A DNA stretch of 33,621 nucleotides from Nostoc sp. KVJ20 (GTDB lineage: Bacteria; Cyanobacteriota; Cyanobacteriia; Cyanobacteriales; Nostocaceae). Below the pieces are notes generated by a model. It was given only the letters and a program-made list of their open reading frames with translations. It was not told where the DNA came from and ran no database searches. This document shows positions 1-8,376 of this stretch, piece after piece. Numbering within the stretch: position 1 is the first letter of the stretch; every line of letters begins with the position of its first letter. The DNA is taken from NCBI RefSeq assembly GCF_001712795.1, contig NZ_KV757595.1:1-33621 (forward strand), written 5' to 3'. The translations under genes were made by a program, and so were the position numbers.

Positions 1-60
1 AGACTCAATGAATGCATTTCCATACAGAGTATGGGAACGAGGAAAACGAGGAAAGGTTCG

Positions 61-97
61 TCAAGATAGGTTTTTAGGACTTGTGTGTACACCGTAG
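61..97 (+). repeat. Left copy of a 37-bp dispersed repeat
   Basis: This stretch, whose core reads TTTTTAGGACTTGTGTG, matches the reverse complement of 33576-33612 at 34 of 37 positions. The two copies therefore sit near the two ends of the window in inverted orientation. Similar sequences are common between genes in Nostoc-type genomes, so it is probably a dispersed repeat or a remnant of a small mobile element rather than a functional end of an island. Confidence 0.6.
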
Positions 98-160
98 CCC
101 CAAAACGGAGAGAGGTTTTTTAGTACAGTTTAAAACTGTCCAAATATCTTCTCAGAGAGA

Positions 161-1501
161 TTATTTTTGCTTTTCACTTGTTAACAAGTCATGTGTTAAT
201 AATGTATCAGCAGCATATTTAATCACATCAAATGGCATTCCCGACCTTTCTGCAATATCTAGAAGAGTATGGTGACCATCAGATAAATTTAAAACCCACA
301 AGATTGCCATTTCATTTAGTTCGCTATTTTTGTGACCACCAGCTGCCCGATATATTCCTCTTTTACCTAACTGTGGTTCACATTTGGAATTTTTGTTGTA
401 GTAGATTTCGTTATTATTGAGGATATCCAATATCGAATTACATTGGAAGAATGACTCGGCAAGATATTGGGGTTGAACAAAATTTAAATCATCTGCTGAG
501 GTGTGGTATTCAGGAAAAGTCCCATGAGGCGATCGCATCATGCAACCTACAGCTAAATTAAATCCAGGTGAGCAATATTGTCGCTCATCATAGCCATAGG
601 GTAAAAAATCTATAATTTCGCAATTTTGTTTTGAGTTTCTGAGTACATAAGCAGCAACTTTATCAATTTCCGCGTCACCTATACGGCTTGTTTTGTAAGT
701 AAAATTTCCTGAATCTCCTAAACAAGACAATACCAAGCCATGTTTGATATTATTTACTTTAGCCTCGTTGAGAGCTAACCATGTAATTGAGCCAATGGTT
801 CCTGGAATCCAGAGAAATCGATAGGAATATCTTGGTGTAGTTTGACTTAAATATTTAGCGATAAAAGTAGCGATCGCAATTCCCGAAAGATTATCATTAC
901 ACAGTGAAGGATGACAGGCATGGCAAGAAATTAAGACTTCATCAGTACTGTCTCCTGGAATATAATACTCACCATAGCTCAGATGACCTGGTTCAAGGGA
1001 GGAATCAATAAAAACTTCATACTCTTCATCCTTTAGTTCTAAATATTGATTGTGACTCAGACAAAAGCCCCAAGTTTCTTGATAGTAGGAAGTCCGGTAG
1101 GGAATCCAATTAGGATAATCGGCAAGTGTAAATAAATGTGCTTTGAGTTCTTGAAGAGATAGCTTTTGATGTACTGGAATACTATAATTAACAATGTGTA
1201 GATTCGAGTTAGCAAAATCTACAATTTTCTTACCTTGAGAGTTTTTAATGTAGGCCTCTTTAATATTCCATTCTTTCGGAACTATCCAATCAAATACCTC
1301 AGTTCCCGTCGGTACTTCCTGGATTGATAAAGGAATATATTGCTGGATAATTTTCAGGGTATCTCTAAGTCCATTACCTGTAATGCTACGACAGATAGGA
1401 TATAGTTTAGTTATCAGTTGATATATATCTTCAGCAATATCACTTGTTGTGAAAGTAGTTTGCATCTTGTAATCAATTACAGATTGATTATTGTTTAGCA
1501 T
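161..1501 (-). CDS. DUF4910/DUF2172 aminopeptidase-like zinc protein
   Basis: A 446-residue protein of the aminopeptidase-like DUF4910 family (M28-like fold with an inserted DUF2172 domain), often found in surface-glycan and flagellin-glycan clusters; the physiological substrate is unknown. Visible metal-ligand candidates are H194 and H197 (SCHACHPSL), D203 (CNDNLSG), E306 (YGYDERQ) and H333 (EYHTSADD). The inserted domain covers roughly residues 65-130, and residues about 390-446 look like a C-terminal winged helix. There is no signal peptide. The ATG at 1501 is preceded by GAGGG seven bases upstream, which supports this start over the later Met13. It is the last gene of the sugar operon and is separated from the aminotransferase by 164 bases containing a short palindromic repeat, so it may be expressed partly on its own. 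An amidase or hydrolase acting on a glycan-linked amide is possible; that is inference. Confidence 0.8.
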   Translation of the reverse strand: MLNNNQSVIDYKMQTTFTTSDIAEDIYQLITKLYPICRSITGNGLRDTLKIIQQYIPLSIQEVPTGTEVFDWIVPKEWNIKEAYIKNSQGKKIVDFANSNLHIVNYSIPVHQKLSLQELKAHLFTLADYPNWIPYRTSYYQETWGFCLSHNQYLELKDEEYEVFIDSSLEPGHLSYGEYYIPGDSTDEVLISCHACHPSLCNDNLSGIAIATFIAKYLSQTTPRYSYRFLWIPGTIGSITWLALNEAKVNNIKHGLVLSCLGDSGNFTYKTSRIGDAEIDKVAAYVLRNSKQNCEIIDFLPYGYDERQYCSPGFNLAVGCMMRSPHGTFPEYHTSADDLNFVQPQYLAESFFQCNSILDILNNNEIYYNKNSKCEPQLGKRGIYRAAGGHKNSELNEMAILWVLNLSDGHHTLLDIAERSGMPFDVIKYAADTLLTHDLLTSEKQK

Positions 1502-1578
1502 TATATTTCCCTCATTTATATATATTTAAGAATGTAAGAAAGACTTATGTAGAACTAATGTTTAATTTTTGAAAGATA

Positions 1579-1613
1579 GGTAGGGTGTGTTAACGATAGC
1601 GTAACGCACTTTA
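1579..1613. repeat. Short dispersed palindromic repeat
   Basis: The segment contains arms GTGTGTTA (1585-1592) and TAACGCAC (1602-1609), complementary except for one G-T pair, around a nine-base centre. This GGGTGTGTTA...TAACGCAC form is a familiar interspersed repeat of Nostoc-like cyanobacteria. It lies between the aminotransferase stop and the DUF4910 start and could act as a weak hairpin in the transcript. Confidence 0.6.
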
Positions 1614-1665
1614 CAAAACTCATGAGATTTTTTCAAAAGCATCTTATGAATATTAACTATTCTCA

Positions 1666-3006
1666 TCAACAATATTTCCTAAATACAGGTTTTACTGAAC
1701 GACCAATCAAATACTTTTCAATTCCAGATTCTAGAGCTTTGCGATAAACCTTTAAAGATTCACTGATAGCATCAATTGTGAGATCAATATCCTGATTACT
1801 ATGAGAAAAGCTGACAACTAAAGAAGGCAGGAGCAATCCTCGTTTGATGGTTTCTTGCAGGAATAGAGTTCTAAATGCTTGAGATGATTGTTTTTTTTCG
1901 TCAAGAGTTACGTAAATTAAATTGCAAGCTTTGCCAACAACTTGGAAGTAATCTTGAAGTTCATTGGCTGCGATCGCCTGATTAATTCCCTGGCGTAATC
2001 TTTCTCCTTGTTGATATAGATACTCAATTACTCCTTGTTGTCGGAAAATTTTCATCGTGGCGATCGCAGCAGCTAGTCCATGATTTTCTGCTCCATGAGT
2101 AGTTGAGAGTAAAAATACTCGCTCTTGATCGTGATAAATTCCACCTAACTCCATAATCTCTCGTTTACCAACTAATGCCGAAACAGCAAAACCGTTTCCC
2201 ATACTTTTCCCAAATGTTGATAAGTCAGGAACAACACCGTAGTAAGTTTGGGCATTCCCACTAGACCAACGGAATCCAGTAATCATCTCATCAAAGATAA
2301 AAATTGCTCCATTTTCTTGGCAGAGTTTTTGTATCTCATGAAGAAAATTATGGGATGGGTCTTCATATTTAGCTGGTTCTAAAATGACACAAGCAATCTT
2401 CCCTGGATGATCAGCAAAAACCTTTTTTAAACTTTCAACATCATTAAAATTAAATTTCACCGTTAAATCTTGAATCACTTGGGGAATACCAGCAGACATA
2501 GGAGTACTGCCAATAAACCAGTCATTGTATGAAAAGAAAGGATGATCAGCACAAATGGCAACCATTTCTCTTCCCGTATAAGCTCTTGCAAGGGTAATGG
2601 CTGCGGTAGTTACCGTTGAGCCATCTTTGGCAAATTTAACCATGTCTGCACCAGGAATCCAACTGAGTAGTTCCTCAGCACATTCCACTTCAATAGTTGC
2701 CGGTCGAGTAAAATTATTGCCAAGGAGCATTTGCCGATAAGCTGCTTCCACGACGGGTGGGTAAGCGTGTCCTAAAGTGACAGCACGTAGCCCCATTCCA
2801 TATTCAATAAATTCATTGCCATCTAAATCCCACGCATGACAACCTTCACCTCTAACAATAAAGCCTGGTGCCGTTTCTGGAAATTGGTCATCACCCTTAG
2901 CATAAGTATGGGAACCACCAGGAATCAGAGAATGACTTTTTTGTTGTAACGCCTGCGATTCTTCAAAAGACTGTTTCTTTAAAGCATTAAAGCTAATCAA
3001 AGACAT
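1666..3006 (-). CDS. Class III PLP aminotransferase (GSA aminomutase-like)
   Basis: A 446-residue fold-type I PLP enzyme of the class III aminotransferase family, close to glutamate-1-semialdehyde aminomutases but in a glycan cluster, so it more likely transaminates a sugar or a small carbonyl compound than makes tetrapyrrole. The PLP lysine is K267 (STFGKSMGNGF), the pyridine-binding aspartate is D239 (IFIFDEMITGFR), and the glycine turn KDGSTVTTAA (127-136) fits the phosphate site. Length is normal for the family. It starts 15 bases after the oxygenase stop, with an AAGGAGAAAA ribosome-binding site before the ATG. The residues after about 420 are poorly conserved in pattern. That it serves the operon's nucleotide sugar is inferred from position; the alternative is an amino-donor step for a linked amino-acid decoration. 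Confidence 0.85.
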   Translation of the reverse strand: MSLISFNALKKQSFEESQALQQKSHSLIPGGSHTYAKGDDQFPETAPGFIVRGEGCHAWDLDGNEFIEYGMGLRAVTLGHAYPPVVEAAYRQMLLGNNFTRPATIEVECAEELLSWIPGADMVKFAKDGSTVTTAAITLARAYTGREMVAICADHPFFSYNDWFIGSTPMSAGIPQVIQDLTVKFNFNDVESLKKVFADHPGKIACVILEPAKYEDPSHNFLHEIQKLCQENGAIFIFDEMITGFRWSSGNAQTYYGVVPDLSTFGKSMGNGFAVSALVGKREIMELGGIYHDQERVFLLSTTHGAENHGLAAAIATMKIFRQQGVIEYLYQQGERLRQGINQAIAANELQDYFQVVGKACNLIYVTLDEKKQSSQAFRTLFLQETIKRGLLLPSLVVSFSHSNQDIDLTIDAISESLKVYRKALESGIEKYLIGRSVKPVFRKYC

Positions 3007-3021
3007 AGGTTTTCTCCTTGA

Positions 3022-3966
3022 CTAAGATTTCATGTCAAACACAGAATGGCCGATCGTCAAAGATTTAGAAGCGATCGCTTCTGTTGGTACTTGGCTGTCA
3101 TAGAGAGTCACCAAATATTCAGGTATACGGCAAAAGTCTGTACCCCGTAAGAAGTCGCCTAAAGAAGTTCCCGTGCAGGCTGAATCAATATTTGGTGCGC
3201 CCTGTTGAGCAATCACGTCATCTAGATGCACAGTTCTAAAGTCGATACTGAAGCGTGTATAGCCTGAAGTGTTGGGTACTGTTGAGTGCATCTGCGCCCC
3301 TGAGAAGAGAATCATACCACCAACTTTTGTAACCAATCGCAATTGTGGCTCTAATTCTAAAGTTTCTTCTGGAAAAGGTTGCTGGCGCGTATCTGTTTTA
3401 ATGTGTTTGGCAGCAGTTTTGCGACTTTCTTTGTTCCATTGAGTGTAGTTATAATCACTTGAACTATTCTTAACTGGCTGACTCCAATAGCGAGGATGAA
3501 ACGCCATGACATTTTCTGACGTAATATCGTAGATGGGAAGCCACCAGTTGATTTGACAGGGAGGAGCCGAGTACCAGGTATCACGATGAGGATGAAAAGC
3601 GTAAGCAATACCGGATGTCAGATAGCCATCACTAGTTGCAGTTCTCAGGCGAGGTACATCAAAGTAAGTTTTCCTTAAGTCACATCCAGTTTCCTTCAAG
3701 ATATCTTGAATGAATTGTTTCGATGCAGGGTGGTGAATAAAGACTGGCTTGAGTTCCGCTAAAATTTCAACGTATGCTTCTATAGGCAAATTATGCTGTG
3801 CTGTTCTAGGATCTAGCGGTGCAAAGGCCTCCTCGACCATTTGACGAGCAAATTCGCAAAATGCGATCGCGCTGGGACAGGGAGAAAAAACAAATAGCTG
3901 TCCCTTGTAAAGATAATCTCTTCTCACATCGTCATTGACAGTGGCATCGAAATAGATTGTATTCAC
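3022..3966 (-). CDS. Fe(II)/2-oxoglutarate dioxygenase (PhyH-like)
   Basis: A 314-residue protein with the facial triad of non-haem iron, 2-oxoglutarate-dependent oxygenases: H127-x-D129 (FHPHRDTW) and H227 (GAQMHSTVPN), followed by arginines in TRFSIDFR (R238, R244) that could hold 2-oxoglutarate. The Trp-rich segment around NWWLPIYDI and the overall layout resemble the phytanoyl-CoA dioxygenase superfamily. It most likely hydroxylates or otherwise oxidises an intermediate made by its neighbours; the substrate cannot be read from sequence. It begins five bases after the stop of the RmlC-like gene, so the two are almost certainly cotranscribed. No signal peptide or membrane segment is seen. 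Confidence 0.75.
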   Translation of the reverse strand: MNTIYFDATVNDDVRRDYLYKGQLFVFSPCPSAIAFCEFARQMVEEAFAPLDPRTAQHNLPIEAYVEILAELKPVFIHHPASKQFIQDILKETGCDLRKTYFDVPRLRTATSDGYLTSGIAYAFHPHRDTWYSAPPCQINWWLPIYDITSENVMAFHPRYWSQPVKNSSSDYNYTQWNKESRKTAAKHIKTDTRQQPFPEETLELEPQLRLVTKVGGMILFSGAQMHSTVPNTSGYTRFSIDFRTVHLDDVIAQQGAPNIDSACTGTSLGDFLRGTDFCRIPEYLVTLYDSQVPTEAIASKSLTIGHSVFDMKS

Positions 3967-3971
3967 TGTTT

Positions 3972-4529
3972 TTATACTCCCCGATGTGTCTCGATCTTTT
4001 TCTGTTCAAATAAAGTCCAAGCCCTATCTTTCTCAGATATTTCACTTATTGGTAACGGCCATTCAATTCCAAAAGCTGGATCATCATAACGATAACCAGA
4101 GGCATATTCTGGGGCGTAGAAGTCACCCATTTGATAAGTCACTTCAGTTTCGTCGGTGAGCGTTTGGAACCCATGAGCACACCTATCGGGGATATAGAGA
4201 GCAAGACGATTTTCGGCGGTCAACTCTATACCAATATGGGATAAATAGCTAGGAGATTCTAGACGTAAATCAATAATTACATCATAAATAGCTCCTTTGA
4301 TGCAACGTACCAATTTTGTTTCTTGAGAAGGAGGCTTTTGATAATGCATACCCCGCAACGTTCCTTTTTTATAGTTAAAAGATAAATTGCATTGGGTAAT
4401 AGTTGGTTTTAAACCATGATCCCTAAATTCCTGAATACAGAAAGTCCGAGCAAAAAAGCCCCGAATATCTCGTTGCAACTCTAAATCAATAATAAATGCC
4501 CCTTTGATTTTAGTTTCGGTGAATATCAT
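3972..4529 (-). CDS. rfbC: dTDP-4-dehydrorhamnose 3,5-epimerase-like (RmlC family)
   Basis: A 185-residue cupin of the RmlC/RfbC family, which epimerises C3 and/or C5 of 4-keto-6-deoxy nucleotide sugars. The catalytic base H62 lies in LRGMHYQKPP, the proton donor Tyr is probably Y132 (EVTYQMGDFY), H119 is in CAHGFQTL, and the C-terminal DPAFGIEWP motif is intact. Length matches the family (about 180 residues). The nearby cytidylyltransferase points to a CDP-linked rather than dTDP-linked substrate, as in CDP-sugar 3- or 3,5-epimerases; this is inference. No dTDP-rhamnose partners (rmlA, rmlB, rmlD) occur in the window. Confidence 0.9.
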   Translation of the reverse strand: MIFTETKIKGAFIIDLELQRDIRGFFARTFCIQEFRDHGLKPTITQCNLSFNYKKGTLRGMHYQKPPSQETKLVRCIKGAIYDVIIDLRLESPSYLSHIGIELTAENRLALYIPDRCAHGFQTLTDETEVTYQMGDFYAPEYASGYRYDDPAFGIEWPLPISEISEKDRAWTLFEQKKIETHRGV

Positions 4530-4569
4530 GAATTTACAAATTTCAGAGAAAAATTAAACATCTAATTTT

Positions 4570-5223
4570 TTAGAAAAATATTTTTCGACAGTAAAATGCC
4601 TCAGCATATTTACTGGGCGAATTTGATTCAATTCCACGAATTCTGAGAATTGAACGAAAAGTATCTTCCATAAACCACTGCTTATTATTTTGGGTAGGAA
4701 ATGCCTCTAAAATATATTGTATTTTTCGACGGCAAAGTGACTCATCTAAATGGACGAAGAAATTAGGAATACCTAAATCACCATCATATTTAGGTATCTC
4801 ATATTCCAAAATTAAATGATTTCTAAAGGTATTCCAAGTCATATCGGAAATTAAGCGGTGATCTTGATGGCGATCGTCTCGATGGTGAGTAAAGATTATA
4901 TCTGGTGCAAATTCCTGCTTCAACTGCTCAAAGCATTCCTTCACCTCTATCCCTTGAAAAGGTAGAAAACCATCTCGAAAATTTTTAATGATAATTTTCT
5001 TGACCGGAATTTCTTTTAAAAAAAGATTGGCACTTGTCGTTGCTTCCTGTGCTCTTTGTTCGTTGGAACTAAAGACAACCCAATAGACGACAATATGCTG
5101 ATAATTCTCTATCAGCTTTAAGATTGTGCCTCCACAACCAATCTCAATATCATCGCAATGAGAACCTAGACAAAGGATTTTGTACTCAGATTCTTCTGGC
5201 TTGTTGAAGCTAAGTTGGATCAT
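4570..5223 (-). CDS. PIG-L family deacetylase (LmbE-like)
   Basis: A 217-residue zinc-dependent de-N-acetylase of the PIG-L/LmbE family. The N-terminal metal motif is SHCDDIEIG (H22, D24, D25; the usual form is AHPDDxExG) and the second is THHRDDRHQDH with H122 as the likely third zinc ligand. Family members remove acetyl groups from N-acetylated sugars or related small molecules; here it may deacetylate an amino-sugar or its product. Its ATG overlaps the last codons of the cytidylyltransferase by four bases (ATGA), showing translational coupling. Forty bases separate it from the RmlC-like gene. It is cytosolic; no signal peptide is present. Confidence 0.88.
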   Translation of the reverse strand: MIQLSFNKPEESEYKILCLGSHCDDIEIGCGGTILKLIENYQHIVVYWVVFSSNEQRAQEATTSANLFLKEIPVKKIIIKNFRDGFLPFQGIEVKECFEQLKQEFAPDIIFTHHRDDRHQDHRLISDMTWNTFRNHLILEYEIPKYDGDLGIPNFFVHLDESLCRRKIQYILEAFPTQNNKQWFMEDTFRSILRIRGIESNSPSKYAEAFYCRKIFF

Positions 5224-6017
5224 ACATGAGTTACTTCTAGTTGTTTATCTCTCCATACTTCCCAAGGTCTTTCGCCTTGACCATACATATCATCCAACTG
5301 TTGCTTCTCTTTAAACGTATCCATAACCCCAAAAAAACCAGTGTATTTATATGCAATCAGTTCTTCTTTGGCAATCAGTCTTTGAAAAGGTTCAAGGACA
5401 AGTTCTTCCCCTTTCTCAATATAGTTAAAAATTTCTTTTTTAAAGATAAAATATCCTCCATTAATCCAAATATCACGTTGTTTGACATCTTTGAGATCCC
5501 TGACTAAGCCATCCTGATCCATGTCAACTAGGTGAAAACTTTGGCTTGGTCTGACACACAAAAAACTACCGATTTTATCACGTTGATAAAAATGCTTAAT
5601 GTGCGTTGGTAGATGTAAGTCTGTCAAACCATCGCTGTAGTTAGCTAAAAATACTTCTTCTCCTTCTAGATACTTTTCTACTGCCTTGAATCTTTGACCA
5701 ATATTGGCAGTTAAACCTGTATCTACAAATGTAATATTCCAGTCTTGAATATCACGGTTAAACAACTGAATTTGGCTACCTTGTGAAAGGCTAAAATTAT
5801 TAGATAGCCATTCATTGTAATTCAAAAAGTAGCTTTTAATGAGATCAGCCTTGTAACCAAGACATAAGATAAAATCTTTGTGCCCATAGTGAGCGTAGTA
5901 TTTCATTACATGCCATAAGATTGGTCTATAACCAATATTCACCATTGGCTTAGGAATACTTTCTGAATACTCTCTCATTCTAGTTCCTAAACCACCACAA
6001 AATAAAACTACTTTCAT
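5220..6017 (-). CDS. rfbF: Glucose-1-phosphate cytidylyltransferase-like nucleotidyltransferase
   Basis: A 265-residue sugar-nucleotidyltransferase resembling RfbF, which makes CDP-glucose from CTP and glucose 1-phosphate. The nucleotide loop GGLGTRMRE (8-16) with the catalytic K23 in IPKPM and the metal-binding Asp pair in SDGLTD (D129, D133) are intact, and GGYFIFKKEIF is the usual product-site segment. Length is that of RfbF (about 257). RfbF is normally followed by a CDP-glucose 4,6-dehydratase; none is visible here. Specificity for CTP over dTTP rests on overall resemblance and is moderately secure. It overlaps the PIG-L gene by four bases and follows the methyltransferase after 41 bases. 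Confidence 0.85.
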   Translation of the reverse strand: MKVVLFCGGLGTRMREYSESIPKPMVNIGYRPILWHVMKYYAHYGHKDFILCLGYKADLIKSYFLNYNEWLSNNFSLSQGSQIQLFNRDIQDWNITFVDTGLTANIGQRFKAVEKYLEGEEVFLANYSDGLTDLHLPTHIKHFYQRDKIGSFLCVRPSQSFHLVDMDQDGLVRDLKDVKQRDIWINGGYFIFKKEIFNYIEKGEELVLEPFQRLIAKEELIAYKYTGFFGVMDTFKEKQQLDDMYGQGERPWEVWRDKQLEVTHV

Positions 6018-6058
6018 GTTACTTACCCCTTTTTAATGATGAAAAAAATATTAAATAC

Positions 6059-7309
6059 TTAAGAGTAGACATTAACTTCAGGAATTGGTACAACAAATTG
6101 ACCTCCCCAATCCCGAATGTAAGATATTTGTGCCATAATCTCATTTTTCAAATTCCAGGGCAAAATGAGTACATAGTCAGGCTTGGTTTCTGCAATTTTG
6201 TCTGGATGGAAAATTGGAATATGAGTTCCTGGTAAAAATTGACCCTGTTTGTAAGGGTTACGGTCTACTGTGTAGTCAAGAAAATCTGTGCGGATACCAC
6301 AGTAGTTTAAGAGAGTATTTCCCTTACCTGGAGCACCATAACCAACAATCGATTTTCCCTCTCGTTTGACTTTGATCAAGAAATCTAATAACTTGCGTTT
6401 AGTTTCTTTGACTTGTTCACCAAAGGAAAAATAGTATTCTAATTGTGTAAACCCAGCCGCTTCTTCTCTATATTTAAGTTCTGATACTTGATGGCTAATT
6501 GCTTTAGAAGAATCTTCACTATGGCGAGCATAAATTCTCAAAGAGCCGCCATGAGTAGTTAATTCTTCTACATCAAAAATTGTCAACCCGTGAGCAGCAA
6601 AAATCTTTTCGACGGTGAGGAAAGAAAAATAAGAGAAATGCTCATGGTAAATAGTATCAAACTGATTTTCCTCGATTAACCGCATCAGGTGGGGAAATTC
6701 CATAGTAATTACACCATGCGGTTTGAGGATAATTTTCATCCCTTTAACAAAATCATTGAGATAAGGTGTGTGAGCAAGGACGTTATTTCCTAATAATAAA
6801 TCTGCCTGTTTGCCCTTTGCAACCTGTTCTTTGGCTGTCTCCTGTCCAAAAAATTTGACAACTGTAGGAATGCCTTTTTTAATTGCTACCTCAGCAACAT
6901 TTGCTGCTGGCTCTATTCCCAGCGCTGGGATGTCTTTACCAACAAAGTATTGCAGCAAGTAGCCATCATTACTAGCAATTTCTATTACCTGACTTTCCTG
7001 ATTTAATTGGAAACGTTCTACTATGAAATCAACGTATTTCTTGGCATGTTGTAACCAGCTATCAGAGTAAGAAGAGAAATAAGCGTAGTCGCTAAAAATA
7101 TTTTCTGGGCTAATGTATTCTTGGAGTTGAACTAAAAAACACTCTTCGCAAACATAGACATGGAGAGGATAAAAAGGCTCAACTTCATTAAGTTGTTTGA
7201 GACTGCGATAACTTTCACAGGGAGGAGACATACCTAAATCGACAAAGGTATGGTGCAACCCTGTCCCACAAAACATACAATTACCAGTTATTGGTTTGGG
7301 TAAATTCAT
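6059..7309 (-). CDS. Nucleotide-sugar C-methyltransferase (TylC3/TcaB9-like)
   Basis: A 416-residue SAM-dependent methyltransferase with the three-part build of sugar C-methyltransferases: an N-terminal zinc-binding part (C11, C14, C54, C57; NCMFCGT and VCEEC), a Rossmann SAM domain with VIEIASNDGYLL (108-119), and a C-terminal Rossmann-like half with GYGAPGKGNTLLNY. The YHEHFSY segment (221-227) carries the Tyr, His and Glu residues that serve as the catalytic set in TcaB9, which methylates C3 of a 4-keto-6-deoxy sugar. Its presence predicts a branched-chain sugar product. It sits 35 bases after the SDR gene and 41 before rfbF, consistent with one operon. Confidence 0.9.
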   Translation of the reverse strand: MNLPKPITGNCMFCGTGLHHTFVDLGMSPPCESYRSLKQLNEVEPFYPLHVYVCEECFLVQLQEYISPENIFSDYAYFSSYSDSWLQHAKKYVDFIVERFQLNQESQVIEIASNDGYLLQYFVGKDIPALGIEPAANVAEVAIKKGIPTVVKFFGQETAKEQVAKGKQADLLLGNNVLAHTPYLNDFVKGMKIILKPHGVITMEFPHLMRLIEENQFDTIYHEHFSYFSFLTVEKIFAAHGLTIFDVEELTTHGGSLRIYARHSEDSSKAISHQVSELKYREEAAGFTQLEYYFSFGEQVKETKRKLLDFLIKVKREGKSIVGYGAPGKGNTLLNYCGIRTDFLDYTVDRNPYKQGQFLPGTHIPIFHPDKIAETKPDYVLILPWNLKNEIMAQISYIRDWGGQFVVPIPEVNVYS

Positions 7310-7344
7310 AATTTATATTTTTTTGCCAAAATCAGATTTTGAAT

Positions 7345-8373
7345 TTAAACAGTCCGCCAGAAGAAATCTTGATCGATTTGCTGAGTGCGAATGAGATACT
7401 CCAGTTGTTTCAGGCGAGTAAAGCCTCTAGACTCAAATGTTTCTCTATCCATGTCAATTTGCTGGAAGACATTATAGAGTTGTTGGGCACCGCGTTGGGC
7501 ATCCCACTCACATTTGAATCCTGGTAAATTTTGGTTGATTTTATCAAACGAAACTCGATAGCTACGGTTGTCAGGATCGTGTTTACCAAAGCTCAATTGA
7601 CAACCTGTAAATATATCTGCAACTATCTGAGCAATTTGTTTGACTTGGTAGTTACTATTTGTATCACCGACATTAAAAATTTGGTTATGAATTACATCAC
7701 GCGGAGCTTCTAAGGTACAGATAATTGCTTTGCAGATATCTAACAGATGCACTAGGGGTCGCCAAGGTGTACCATCGCTGTTCATCTTGATTTCTTTAAT
7801 TGTCCATGCCCAACCTGCTAGATTGTTCAAAACAATATCAAAGCGCATCCTGGGAGAGGCTCCATAGGCTGTGGCATTTCGGAGAAAGGTGGGTGAAAAA
7901 CCATCATCAGCAAGGAGTTTCACATCCTGTTCGACAAGCGCTTTGCATTTAGCATAAGCTGTTTGGGGATTGATGGTAGACTCTTCGTGAACATAATCTT
8001 CAGTAGCAAAACCATAGACACTGCATGAAGAGGTGTAGATAAAGCGGCGGATTCCAGCCGCTTTCGCCAACTTGGCCAAATGTACTGAGCCTTTATGATT
8101 AATATCGTAGGTGATATTAGGGGCTAACTGACCTAGAGGATCGTTGGAGAGTTCTGCCATGTGAACTACTGCTTCTACCCCTTGCAGGTCTTCTGTTGTG
8201 ATGTGACGGATATCTTTGTTGAGGGTTTTGGCAGTTACCTGGGTGCCGTTATATAGCCAACCTACTTTATAAAAGCCAGTATCTAAACCAATAACTTCAT
8301 GACCTTGTTGGATTAAGAGGGGAGCTAATAACGAGCCGATATAACCTTCGGTTCCAGTTACAAGTATTTTCAT
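7345..8373 (-). CDS. NAD-dependent extended SDR sugar epimerase/reductase
   Basis: A 342-residue extended short-chain dehydrogenase. The dinucleotide loop is TGTEGYIGS (6-14), the active Ser region is TSSCSVYG and the catalytic pair is Y140-AKC-K144. Extended SDR 4,6-dehydratases normally have a T-D/E acid pair before the VYG segment; here the residues are SSCS, so this is more likely an epimerase, reductase or related sugar-modifying enzyme than the missing CDP-glucose 4,6-dehydratase. Its ATG starts three bases after the TAG of the TPR-GT2 gene, so translation of the two is probably coupled. Substrate is presumably the CDP-linked, C-methylated sugar of the operon (inference). Confidence 0.82.
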   Translation of the reverse strand: MKILVTGTEGYIGSLLAPLLIQQGHEVIGLDTGFYKVGWLYNGTQVTAKTLNKDIRHITTEDLQGVEAVVHMAELSNDPLGQLAPNITYDINHKGSVHLAKLAKAAGIRRFIYTSSCSVYGFATEDYVHEESTINPQTAYAKCKALVEQDVKLLADDGFSPTFLRNATAYGASPRMRFDIVLNNLAGWAWTIKEIKMNSDGTPWRPLVHLLDICKAIICTLEAPRDVIHNQIFNVGDTNSNYQVKQIAQIVADIFTGCQLSFGKHDPDNRSYRVSFDKINQNLPGFKCEWDAQRGAQQLYNVFQQIDMDRETFESRGFTRLKQLEYLIRTQQIDQDFFWRTV

Positions 8374-8376
8374 ATC

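Noticed and set aside
125..139. ACAGTTT/AAACTGT palindrome after the DUF4910 gene as a terminator
   Set aside because: The arms leave almost no loop and no T tract follows in the direction of transcription.
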